Source: Cafeteria roenbergensis
Lineage: Eukaryota; Sar; Bigyra; Bicosoecida; Cafeteriaceae
Direction of reading: 5' to 3'
NCBI GenBank assembly: GCA_008330645.1
Contig: VLTN01000028.1
Location: 310,001 to 374,000 of the forward strand
Length of the DNA: 64,000 nucleotides
Shown here: positions 27,484 to 38,900 of the stretch, piece by piece
How the letters are laid out: the number at the start of each line of letters is the position of its first letter
Position numbering within the stretch: position 1 is the first letter of the stretch
Made by a program: the position numbers and the translations under genes
Notes under the pieces: model-generated
Seen by the model: the letters and a program-made list of their open reading frames with translations, nothing else
What the model was told of the DNA's origin: nothing
Databases searched by the model: none

Positions 27484-30400
27484 ATGGCGAGGCGCGGGGT
27501 CAGCCCGCTCGAGGCATGGCTCTCCATGGTGCAGCAATCGTGGCTGCAGGTGCTTGTGCTGGTGAACAAGGACACCCGCTCCAGCTCAAGCTCCGTCGCC
27601 GCGTCAGAGGCCGTCTCGTTTTTGCAGCTGCTGACCGTGCCCAGTGAGTGGCCTGGCGCGCATCCGCGCGCCGCATGCGCCGCGACAGCCCGCAGCTTGG
27701 CGCCGCAACCCGCGGCGGGCTGCCTTGCGGTGCGGGCACGCGGACAACGCGGAGACCACGGCCCGTTCTGGCGTTCGCGTCCGGCGTGCCTCCGCCTGCG
27801 CAGTCGCTGTCACGCTGGAACTGGCGCGCCGCGTCCCGGGCGCCCCAGGCCAAGCCACGCTGCCCGAGCTGCTCTTCGGCCTCTCGGTGGTGAACCCGGA
27901 CTCAGTCAAGCAGGTCTTTGGCGAGACAGTCTTCCTGGTGCTGTTTGCTGTTGCGTTGATGTGAGGCTGATGTGTCAATGCGTCGCCGCTGGCCCCGTCA
28001 TGATGCGGCCTGCACGACGCGGCAAACCTCGCCCAGATATGGCAAGCCGGGCCCAGGGCACGGATCGAGCGGCGACTCTCCCTGGGGGCTCGCCGCAAGC
28101 CCCGGGGGGGGCGGCGGGCGGCCACGCTGCGGCGGTTGGCGCACTGGCTCCGAAGAGTGACCGCTGTCGCTGCCGGCCTTCAAACCGCGCCTCCTGTGAC
28201 GCTTGCCCCCCCCCCTCCCGCAGAAGCGTGACCTCTTTTGTTGTCATGGCCATCGTGGTTGCCGTCACTGTGGCTTCCAAGTCCGCCAAGCACAGCCCCT
28301 ACCTGCTGCGCACGCTGCGCGCCACGGCCAAGCTGAGCTCAACGTCGCTCTTCCTGCCGTGGACCTCGATGCTGCTCCAGGCGCTGGGCTGCTCCCACGG
28401 AGTGTGGTGGGGAGGCGCTGGCGTCGAATGCTACGGGTGAGTGAAGGCACAACCGGGTCTCGAGCGCAGCGTCCGACCAGGGGATCCGCGGAAGCAGCGG
28501 CGAGGCGAGCGCAACGCACGCAAACGGTGCACGTCGTTTCTGCTTGTCGCGCCCGACTTCGCGGCCGGCAACTTTCTCCCTTTGCCTCCGCCCCACGCCC
28601 CCATGCGCGCCCGCGCTCCCGGCGCCCCCGCCCCCTCGCAGACCTCTGCACGTCTCGATTGCTGTCGTGGTGTTGTTGCTGCTGCCGTTCTTCGTCGGGG
28701 CGTCGCTGTCCGTCGCCAGGTGAGCTGCAGGCAACCCGAGAGCCGCTGGGAGCAGGCGCTTCGCGCTGAACCCACGCCTGCCCTGAGCTCCGCCACGCCC
28801 CCCTTCGGCGCCGCCCCCCCTCCCGCAGCGTTTACATTGACCGGGTCCCGACGTCTTCCCAGCTGGATGCGCGCACGCACGGCCGAGCGGACGTGCTGCT
28901 GCTGGTCATCAAAATGGCGCTGACGGCAACGCTCACCTACGGCACGTCGACGGCGCCCGAGTGGGTGCTTGTCGGGGTCCTCGTCGTCTCGGGCGGCCTC
29001 TGGCTGGTCCTGTTCCTCACCATGGTGCCGTTTGCGCACTTGGTCATGAACGCAGCCCACGTGGGCATGGCCAGCTCCTTCCTCTGGGCAAGCCTCTGCG
29101 CCGCCATTGTGTGGGCGTCCGAGGGCTCGCAAGACGTGGGGCTGTTGGTGCTGCTTGGCACGCCCGTCGCCGGCCTGCTCGGCTTCGCCTCGGCGTATAT
29201 GCACTTCTACCGGACCCTCGCCATCCAAGACCCGTACACCATCTCGTCGATGTGGATGGTTGTGATGTGGACACGGGAGCGCCTTCGTGGCGCCCATGCC
29301 GCCAAGCGTCGAAGGGAAGCCATGCTCTCCAACGGCGTTCTCGGAGTTGAGGTGCCCCCGAGCGCGCAGGCTGGCAAGTGGGGCATCAAGCCCAGCAGCG
29401 AAGGAGAAACGTGGTTTTCCGTGCTCGAGGCCTCGGCAGTGTCTGGGATCGAGGCGCTCGAGGATCTGTTTGCGAGCGTGGGCATCGCGCACTCCATCGC
29501 CTCCACGTTCTACAAGTCCACGGTGCAGCTCTCCCACTACAAGGAGCGCCAGGCGCTGACAACAGCGCGCACGCTCAGCCGCGCGTTCGACATTGACTTC
29601 TTCTTCTTCCAGGGCCTGGAGGACATGCAGAGCGGCGCCGACTCGGTGAAGGGCGACCCGAGCAAGCGCTCCATGTCCGTGGTGGACCGCGTGTTGTTCG
29701 ACCAGCACAAGGTCACCGCGCTCGAGGCCCAAGCCGACTGCTACGCGGTCCACGTGATGCTGATGAAGCACGTGTCTGGCAGAGCCATGGACGTTGGGTT
29801 TCTCCATGCCGAGCTCGGAGCCCAGCTGGACGAGGCAATGCGTCGCGCCGCCAAGGCGTTCGACGCGATGCTGCGCATCAACCCCGAGTCGCCCGAGGCG
29901 CTGGCCTACGCGGCCGACTTCCAGCTGCAGCTAGCAGGCAACACCACCGCCGCCGCTGACCTCCTGCAGCGCGCCCAACGCGTGGAGGAGAACAACCGGC
30001 GGATCAAGGAGCGAAAGATTGCCACGCTGGCATTCAATGCCCCAGCCGACGATGACCTCTCCCCGTCGGACGACCAGAACGCGGCCTTCATCATCAGCAC
30101 CGACCGCGCCAGTTTGGGCGAGATCACGAGCGTGAACACGGCTGCGGTCCGGATGTTCGGCTCCACGAACATGCTAGGGTCGAACATCAACATCATCATC
30201 CCTCGTCCAATCTCAGACATCCACGACTCCCTCCTGGCCACCTTTTCTCAGACGGGCACCAGCAAGTTTCTGGACAGCACGCGCGTGCTGGTGGCGCAGC
30301 ACTCCGCGGGCCACCTCTTCCCGGCTCGCTTCCGTATCCTGGAAACGCCTCCCTCGGCGGACGACATGCGCGCCAGGCTCACAGGCCTCGTCGCCCCCCT

Positions 30401-33400
30401 CACCGCCAATGAGTCCTTCCTCATTGTAGGCGACGAGTCGTTCGACTTTTCGATCCTGTCCGTGTGTCTCAAGACGGCGGCGACGTTGCAGCGGCCTGTG
30501 GACGCGCTGTCCGACCAGGGCGTGCCTGCAGCCATCGTGTTCCCAGAGCTGTTCGGCTCCGCCGGGCAGGGGGGCATTGTGGACGCCGCCTACCCGGTCC
30601 CCGGCCCAGGACAGGTCCACCACGGTCACGGCAGGTCCATGCGCCGGGCTGACTCCAACGCAAGCTCGGCGTTTGGGGGGCCCGAAGGCGTCGCGCGGCG
30701 CAGGCACGGGCACGGCGTCAGGCCCAGCTCCGCCCGCTCTGCTGCTGGCACGGTGCACCCAGGGGCGCACGGCGACGACGCCGCCACTGTTTCAGGGGAG
30801 GGACGGAGCTCTCACCCGCACCCGCACTCCGGCTTGCCGCACTTTCTCGACATGTTCCCGCCGGCTCTGCGGCAGGCATATGCGGGCCCCACGCGCGTCA
30901 ACCTCTTTGTGCCGGCAGTGCTGCACGAGGAGGACTTTGACGGCACGGGCTCTGACGGGGCCATGAGCGAGGACGGCTTCACCTACGATTGCCAGTCGCC
31001 AAAAGCGACAGTCAGGCTGCAGAGCATGTCCCATGGCTTGGCAAGCGTCAAGGAGGACGAGGAGGCGCCAGAGGGGACGGGCGGTGTGGCGGCGTTGAGT
31101 GCTGAGGGGCTCGCTGACGGGGGCGGCGCCGGGGCTGCGGGCAGCATTGGCATGGCCGGACTAATGCCCAGGGAGTCCCGCGACGGCGACGTGGATTCGA
31201 TGGGCGCAGCGGGGAGCGACTCGGACGGGTCCGACGGCGGGCGGCAGCGCGGCTGGGAGGACGGCGATGACGACGAGGACCCCGCGACGATGCGGGTAGA
31301 GCCGCAGGTGATCCCGGTAATCGTGCGCTGCTATGCCCTCCCAAAGCGGCACCCGGATATGCTCTCTGGTATCTTCATTGCCTGGACGAGGGCGGACGTG
31401 CCCGGGAGGGCCGGGGTCGGGGCAGCAGGCGCGACAGGTCCCGCGAGTCACTGGGGGGCCCAGTGTCCCGTGTTCGCTAAGCACGGCCGTCAACCGACCG
31501 GCGTGGCAGGCGAGCTGGCACCACCTGTGGGTACACTGGGGCCTGGGGCCACGCGCGCGCCCCCGCCAGCGGCAGAGCCGAAGGCCCCGCGGCGGCGGGC
31601 TGTCATGTTCGCTAGCAGCGCCAACCTGGGCTCGTCCGAGGAGGAGGAAGAGGAGGAGGAAGATGAAGAGGAGGAGGCGGCGGCGGGGGCGGAGGCGGTG
31701 GGGGCGGAGGCAGCGGATGTGCATGCGGATGCAGAAGCGGAGGAAGGGGCAGAGGGCCAGGCCGAGCCAGTGCCAGTGCCTGAGGCAGAGCCGTCCGCTC
31801 CGCAAGACGGCTCGACGACAGACACGTCGCCGACTATGGAGCACCTTCAGCGGAAGGGCGTGGACCCTGTCAGCACCACCATCGTGCCGGCTGGAGCGAC
31901 GTCGTCCCAGGGTGGGGGCTCGACCGCAGCCTCGACAGTTGCCCTGGTTCGGCGGGCCGTGGCAATTGTTGGGAAGCAGCAAGTCCCCGCGGCATCTAGC
32001 AAGCGGCACATTGGGGCAACGGCCGTGGCCATGCCGGGCGCCGGCACTGCGGTGCCGGGGCAGCCGGGGCACGAGGCCGCCTTTGGCGGGGATGAGGAGA
32101 CGGTGGAGCAGTCCTCGTTCCGTCGTACGCTAAAGCATGTGCTTGACGTTATGACCAAGGGGCCCTCAAGCGGAGTCACTCTCATGAGACGCGTCTTGTG
32201 GGCGACCACGCTCGTGTTCATCCTCCTCGTTGCAGTCACCCTCTCCGCGCTGGGCCCGTGGGCCACCCGCATCAAGCGACACGTGACGGGGCTACGGCAT
32301 GCCGGCCGGCTGGTAGAGCTGCTTCACCAGTCGCACATGGTGGTCCAGGTGCTCTCCACGGAAGCAGCGGTCCGAGCAGCTGGCCACGGCGGCTGGCCGG
32401 TGACGGACCTGAACGCCACGTGGACGCAGCTCCTGCGCCTGCCTGGTCGGATGGATGAGTCCATTGCAGCCTACTTCTCGGACCTCCAGACCCTGGGGGG
32501 CGAAATGCTCTCCGATGTCCTGAAGAGCGACGCAGTGGCGGTGGAGACGGAGGCGATTGACGGACACCGCGCGCTGGCCGTGGCCGTCCGGCGCAGCAGC
32601 AGCAGCAGCAGCAGCAGCAGCGCAGGCTCTGCCGCTGCCTCCCCGCCCGGTCGCAGGGCAACGACTGCTTGGCCGGTCGCGCGGCCTTCCCGCCGGCGCC
32701 TCGCCGGCGGGTCCGGCAACGTCGCCACCATGAGCCTCTTCGACGCTCTGCAAACCTGCCAGCAGGCTCTGCAGGCCCTGTCGGAGGAACCCTTCCTGTC
32801 GTTTACCGAGTCAGACCCGAGTGCTGCCTTTGTCCTCGCCAACAGCCGTGGCGCCATCGGCACGGCTGTGAACGGCACGCTGCTTGCGAGCATTCTGGAC
32901 CTGGGGCAGGAGATCAACGGCATCGAGTTCGTGGAGCTGCTCACCTTCATCGTGGTCATGGCGGTCACCATTGCCGGTCAGCTGATGCTCAGCCTGTATG
33001 CCTCGCGAAACCTGTGGCGGGAGCAGATCGCGCTGATGAAGATATTTTACGAAATTCCCGGAAAGCTTGCCGCCGCGTTGGCGTCCCGGGCGGATTTGAA
33101 GCTTCGCAAGCACCGGCGGCAGACGGTCGGCGCGATGGGCCAGGCGGCGGCGGAGCTGGCGGAGGACAGCGATGACAGCGCGGAGCGGCAGCGGGAGGAG
33201 GGCGAGGAGATCCGGTGGCAGCTGATGGTGGAGCGCATGTCGCGGGTGGCGCAGCAGGACTGGGCGCAGGAACAGGCGGCCGCTCTTGGGGTGCCCGTGG
33301 AGCGGTACCTGGGGTCGAGGCGCGTGACGCGGTCCTCAATCCAGCTGGACGCTCTGCCCATGGCGGCGCCGCCTGAGCCGGGGAACGAGGCTGGCGCCGG

Positions 33401-35132
33401 TGGTGTCTCGGGCAGCCGCAGGTGGAGCTCGAGCAACGCGGCCGGTCGACCGGCGGGGAGCGGCAAGCGCCGCCGCAGCAGCGTCGCAGGGCGCGGCGGC
33501 CAGCCCCACAAGGGCGACGTTCGCATCAGAGCGGCGCTGCTGCGGGAGCGGCAGGAGGGCGTCCGCACGGGAGACCCCTCCTGCACCAGCACCGCCATTC
33601 TGCTGGTGAACCTCGCCCCAAGCCTGCTCATCGCCGCCTGGTTCGTGGCCATCTACAACATGGACATTGCGATGCACGACCGCGTCGCCATCGACTCCCA
33701 GCGGCTCGTACACCTCCAGCAGCAGTCTATCTGGGCGGACAAGCTGGCCCTCACTGTGGCCGACTCGGCCTTTCTGCCGAGCGCCCGGGCCAACGCCACC
33801 TTCCAGGCGCAGCTGCTGGACACCGCAGGCCTGGAGAGAGACGCCCTCATCCGCCGCGGGAGCCTCGTCGAGCACGGAGGCGTGTCCGCTCTGGCAGAGC
33901 TGCTGCGCATCGAAACCGGTCGTGAGTCCGTTGCGATGGACCCGCTGCCCTCCGACAGCCCCATGCAAGCCGTCATTCACATTGACGCCTGTCCGGCAGT
34001 GATGTTCGGCGCCCAGGGCTCGTACTATGTGGAGCGGGGAATCGTTTCGCCATACGCATGCGAAGCCGCCCACCAGGGGGCACTGTCACGCGGTTTCAGC
34101 GTGGCAACTTCGCGCTTGCGATCGTTCACCAGAGCCGTGGACTTTGCGCTCCGCCGGCGCTTCGCGACGGAGCGGACCCTTGCGCGGGCCACCGCCAACG
34201 CCACATGGGCTGCGCAGGCAGGGGTGAGCCCCTCCCAGCTGCAGCGGGAGGCGGAGCTGTTCGACGAGCAGGCGAGAGCCGGTGCCGGCAGCGCGATCCA
34301 GCTATACGATCCGTGGGTCCAAGCGGCGATGCTGTCTCTCGAGCAGAGCATCGTGTCCTCCATTGAGGACGACATCAGCTCTACCTGGGACAGTCAGCGG
34401 AACCTCACCGTCGCCTTTGTCATCCTGTTTCTGCTGGCCGTGGTCACGGTGTTTGCGCCCCGGCTGACGTGGGTGGAGCGCATTGTGACGGCAACCCGGC
34501 GCATGCTGCTGGTCATCCCGGACGAGGTGCTGACCGGCTTCCCCCGCATCGCAGAGAGCGTGCGGGAGATGGAGCAGGCGCTGACCACGCACCGCAGCAT
34601 GGCAGAGACGCTGGGGTCAACGGCTCGGAAGCGCGAACAGGCGATCCATCTGGCGGCCCGGCCAAGCGGCCCCGTGGTGATCCCGTCTGCCAAGCCGTCC
34701 GAGCCGTCCAAGCCGTCCGAGCCGTCCGAGCCGTCCAAGCTTCAGAGCAGCCCACTGCCCCGGTCGCGCCTGCCGGCCCTGCCGGGATCAGAGTCGTCTC
34801 ACGGCAGCCTGGGATCCAAGATCCGGCCGTACGTGGAGAGCGTGGTCGGTGAGTCCACGGGCTCGGTCAAGTACTCCCCGGGGCCGTCCACCGTGTCCGT
34901 CGTTGGTGCTGGCCCCAGGGGCGGGCTGGCTAGGAGGGGTCTTCACCACGTTCAGAGCGAGGACGTCGGCAAGGATCGCAAGGGCCTGCCCCGAGATGTG
35001 GTGGTCACGGCGCGTGTGGCCAGCGCAGGCGCCGACAGCCGAGCCTCCTTTGCGCCGAGCGACACAGCGACACTCCAAGGCGCGAGCGGAAGCGGCTGGC
35101 AAGAGGCCGGCGGCGGCCGGGCAGCACCGTGA
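27484..35132 (+). CDS. Giant multi-TM protein with PAS domain (TmcB-like), five exons
   Basis: Model: join(27484..27643,27804..27960,28224..28436,28642..28719,28829..35132), 2303 aa. The N-terminus has a series of membrane segments spread over exons 1-5 (for example ETVFLVLFAVAL, VVMAIVVAVTVAS, IAVVVLLLLPFFVGASL, WVLVGVLVVSGGLWLVLFL). Then comes a helical, TPR-like region and a PAS fold at about residues 575-700 (AFIISTDRASLGEITSVN, AVRMFG, NINIIIPRPI). A disordered acidic stretch follows. The C-terminal third has four more TM segments: VFILLVAVTLSAL, IVVMAVTIAGQLML, APSLLIAAWFVAIY and AFVILFLLAVVTVF, with two large loops suggesting an extracellular sensor. The layout matches TmcB-like (tiny macrocyst) proteins common in ciliates and some flagellates. 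Ligand and output are unknown; a Ser/Pro/Glu/Lys repeat lies near the C-terminus. Confidence 0.85.
34690..34740. repeat. CCGTCC(G/A)AG tandem repeat in coding sequence
   Basis: Five nine-base units coding for Pro-Ser-Glu/Lys near the C-terminus of the giant PAS/TM protein. Confidence 0.85.
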
Positions 35133-35939
35133 AGGCTCGCGGGAGCAGCCCGCGCAGGGAGCTGACGCGCCAGTTGGCAGCGCAGCGAACTGCGGCCGTG
35201 CCAAGAGATGCGCCGGCGACGCGATCGACGCCGTGCGAGAGAGCGAGTGCGAGAGAGCGAGAGAGCGAGAGTGCGAGAGAGCGAGAGTGCGAGAGTGCGA
35301 GAGTGCGAGCGAGAACGGGATGTCGAGGAACGGGACTTGCAATGCCGTGTGCCTCATACACCCGACTGGGAATCAGCTTGGGGCCGTGTTGCGAAGTGCC
35401 GTTCCGATGCGAGTGCTTGCCCCCGCAACGGCCGATCGTGATGCTTCTGTGAGTGCGCGTTGGTGTTCGGCGTGAGCGCAGTCATGGGCGGCGGCCGTTT
35501 CGAACCTGCGCGATTCCAAGGCCCACCGAGTCGCGCACCGACGCGCTCCCCGGTGCCCCATCGAATGCACACGCTCGTCGTGGCCTCGTGTGACTTCCCG
35601 TGGGTGTGTCGAGAGGTGCGCTCACAGCTTGCAGCGCAGGGTCACCGCACCCCGAGAGCGACTGCTCGCCTGTCTGTCCCTGCGCCACCTGGAGCCTACT
35701 CTCCGACTGGTTCCACCATTTCGACAAGAGCAGCCAAGTGCGAACCCCGATTTGCAGCAAGAGGGGCTGCGTGCCGTGATCTTCGCGCGCGTTGGGGGTG
35801 GGAGGCTTCCAGCAGAGCTGCCGCCGGCGTTCACGCCCGTTGCCGTCGCCGATCCGGCTGGCCAGCACAGCAGCCGCTTCGCAGCGGCCCTGGGCTCCCG
35901 TCCAGTCGCCGCCTGCACAGCCTCCCCTGCTTGTCAGTC
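35133..35939. other. Intergenic between giant PAS/TM gene and kinesin
   Basis: 807 nt between two plus-strand genes, carrying the 3' UTR of one and promoter and 5' UTR of the kinesin. Contains the GA-rich repeat at 35236-35312. An open frame runs through 35460-35939 into the kinesin frame, but the residues before the kinesin Met look non-coding. Confidence 0.5.
35236..35312. repeat. GAGAGYGAGAGTGC minisatellite
   Basis: Imperfect GA-rich units of 8-14 nt just downstream of the giant PAS/TM gene stop. Confidence 0.85.
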
Positions 35940-38900
35940 ATGTCAAGCGCTATCCGCGTCGCGGTTCGTCTGCGGCCGCTGAGCAGCAAGGAGCTCGCCG
36001 CGCGAGAGGTGGACTGCACCACCGTTGTGCCGCCTAGCACGCTCCTCATCGGCCCGCCGGGCGACGGGCAGAAGCAGTTTACCGTCGACCGCGTGTTTTC
36101 CGCGGAGGAGGGCCAGAGGGCCGTGTACGCAGATTCGGTGGCGCCGCTGGTCGGCCGCTTCCTCGAGGGCTTCAACGCCACTTGCTTTGCGTACGGGCAG
36201 ACGGGCACCGGCAAGACGTTCACCATGGGCACGGCAGGCGACTCCTGCGCCTTCGCAGACGAGGAAGACGGCCCGATTCCGCCTGAGGCGGGGGTGATCC
36301 CGCGAGTGGCCCGAGACCTGTTCACGCACGTGCGGCGCTGCCACGCTGCAGGCACCAGGTCGTGCCAGGTGAGGGCGTCCTTCCTGGAGCTCTACCGCAG
36401 CGAGATGAAGGACCTGGTTGTCGCAGCGGCAGCGGCAGCGGGTGGATCCTCGTCTTCGTCGTCGTCTGCAACGGCCGCCGCTGGCGGGGGCGGAGCGGCG
36501 GGCGCCTCAGATGCCGGCGCGCCCGGCACCGGCCTCAACGTGCGCGAGGACGATACAGGGGCAGTGGTGGTCACCGGGCTCAGCTCCACCGTCGTGAAGG
36601 ACGAGGCATCGCTCATTCGCCTGATGCAGCAGGGCGGCAGAGCCCGCGCCACCGCCTCCACAGGCATGAACGAGGGCTCCTCGCGCTCCCACGCCGTGCT
36701 CACTCTCTACCTGGAGCAGACCACCACGGGGCCCGACGCGTCGGCTGATCGGTCAGCCGACGGCGCGGACTCCTCCGGCCGCGCGGACGGCGCCGCCGGC
36801 GCCGACAGTGCGACTGCAGGCGCTGGCGCTGCTGGCGCTGGCGCTGGCGCGTCCGATGACGTCATCGGTACAGTGCGTCGATCCAAGCTGCACCTGGTCG
36901 ATCTGGCAGGATCCGAGCGGCAGCGCCGCACCGGCGCGGTGGGAGCGCGGCTGCAAGAGGGCATCGCTATCAACTCGGGGCTTCTCGCCCTGGGCAACGT
37001 CATCAACGCGCTGGCCTTCAATGCAGAGGCCGCTGAGCGGGCGCGGGCGATCGACCAAGCAGGCGGGGACGACGCCGGCGACCCTGTGGACGGCGCTGTC
37101 GCCGGCGGCGATGCCGGCGGTGACGGCAGGCGCGGCCGGAAGCGCTGCGGCTCCGCCTCCCGCGGCCAAAGTGGCAGCGGAAACGGCAGCGGAAACGGCA
37201 GCGGAAGTGGAAGTGGAAGTGGAAGTGGCAGAGCCAGGTCACGGACGCGACTTCGCCACGTTCCGTACCGCGACTCGAAGCTGACACGGCTCCTCCGGGA
37301 CAGCCTGGGAGGAGACTGCCTCACCGCTATGCTGGCGTGCGTGGGACCTTCGGACGCGTCGGCTGACGAGACGACCACGACCCTGCGCTATGCTTGCCGT
37401 GCCCGGGCGGTCAAGAACTCGGCGAAACGTCACGCCGACATCGACCCCCGCACGGCCCGCATCGCCGAGCTGCAGGACATGGTCCGGCGACTGACTGCCG
37501 CGCTGGGGGGAGCGGGCAGCGCCGAAGCAGCGATGGCTGGGGCTGCGGACGGGAACAAGGCCAGCGGCGCCAGCAGCGCAACCGACGCTGGCGCTCACCC
37601 TGAAGCCGCTGCAGTGGTGGCGGCGTCTGCGGAAGCAACGGCTGCGCTTCAGCGGAGAGTGTTGGTCCTCACGGACGAAGTGGCATCATTGCGCAAGAAG
37701 GCGGCAGAGGCGGAGCGGGCAGCCGAGGAGGCGGCGAGCAAGCTTGCAGACGCGGAGATCGCGGCTGACGTCTGGAGATGGAGGTTTGATGTTGCCACTG
37801 CAACTGCAACTGCAACTGCAACGGGAGCAGCAGCGGCAGCGGCTTCGGACGATGGGGAGGACGCCGACGCGGATGCGGATTCGTCCTCGTCCTCGTCATC
37901 CTCGTCGTCCGATGCCGCTGCTGATGCCGCTGCTGATGTCGCGGACGATGTGTCCCAAGCGAAACCGCCCACTCTCGTGGCGGAGCTCCGTGCGAGAATC
38001 CGCCAGCTGGAGGCGGCGGGGGCGGCGGCTGCTGCAGCAACACGTCACGGAGCCTCGTCGGCTCAGTCCTCGTCCTCAGCGGTCATTGCTTCCGGGGCCG
38101 CTGGCAGCAGCGCTGGCCAATCGTCGGCTGTGGTCGAGTCCAAGGCGGACGAAGAGGACGACGACGCCCACGACGACGACGACGGCGACGACGACGGTGA
38201 CGTCGACGAGATCGATTGGACGTCGCTCCTGCCCGACGAGGAGGAGGTCATGGCTGCTCTCGCAGTGACCACGTCGGAGCACGGTGACAGGCAGCGCCGC
38301 ATGCGAGCGGAGATGCAGGCGCTGAGCGACGCGATGCGGAGCAAGGAGCGACTTCTCAAGGCCGCAGCGGAGTCAGACGGCGGCATCGCTGCTGCAGCTG
38401 CAACCCTTCACAGCAACGGGGGCTCGTCGGCAGAGCTGGAAACGAAGGTTGCAGAGCTGGAAAGTGAGCGGGCAGAGCTCCGGAAGAGGCTGCAGGCCGC
38501 GGAGCTGGAGGCGGAGGCAGCAGCGGCACACGAAGCAGCGGCTGTGGCAGAGGTGGTTGCCGCGGCTGAGGCCGTGTCCACAGGGGCGGCAAGCCTCCAG
38601 CAGAAGCAGCCGAAGCAGGCGCAGCCGCAGCAGCTGCGGAAGCTGCTTGAGGAGCGCACATCGCAACTTTCAGAGCTCAGGTGAGTCAAGCCCGCCGCAT
38701 CCGTTCCAATGTGCCCTTGCGCGTGGCCGCCTCGCCCCCCTGTCCATCCGATTCGAGCGTCCGATTGCGCGCTGTGGCTTTGTGCTTTGGTGTGCTGCCC
38801 GCGACCGGGCCCGATTCCTAGCCCGATTCCTAGCCCGATTCCTAGCCCGATTCTTAGCGCGGGCGTTGCCTTGCGCTCTGCGCTGTGTCGAGCCCCCTCA

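Noticed and set aside
35222-35312. GA-rich repeat considered as a CRISPR or centromeric array
   Set aside because: Units are short, imperfect and have no spacers; it is an ordinary minisatellite.
36120-36200. Kinesin start further upstream at 35460
   Set aside because: The open frame extends upstream, but MSSAIRVAVRLRPL at 35940 matches the normal kinesin N-terminus and the preceding residues show no conserved sequence.
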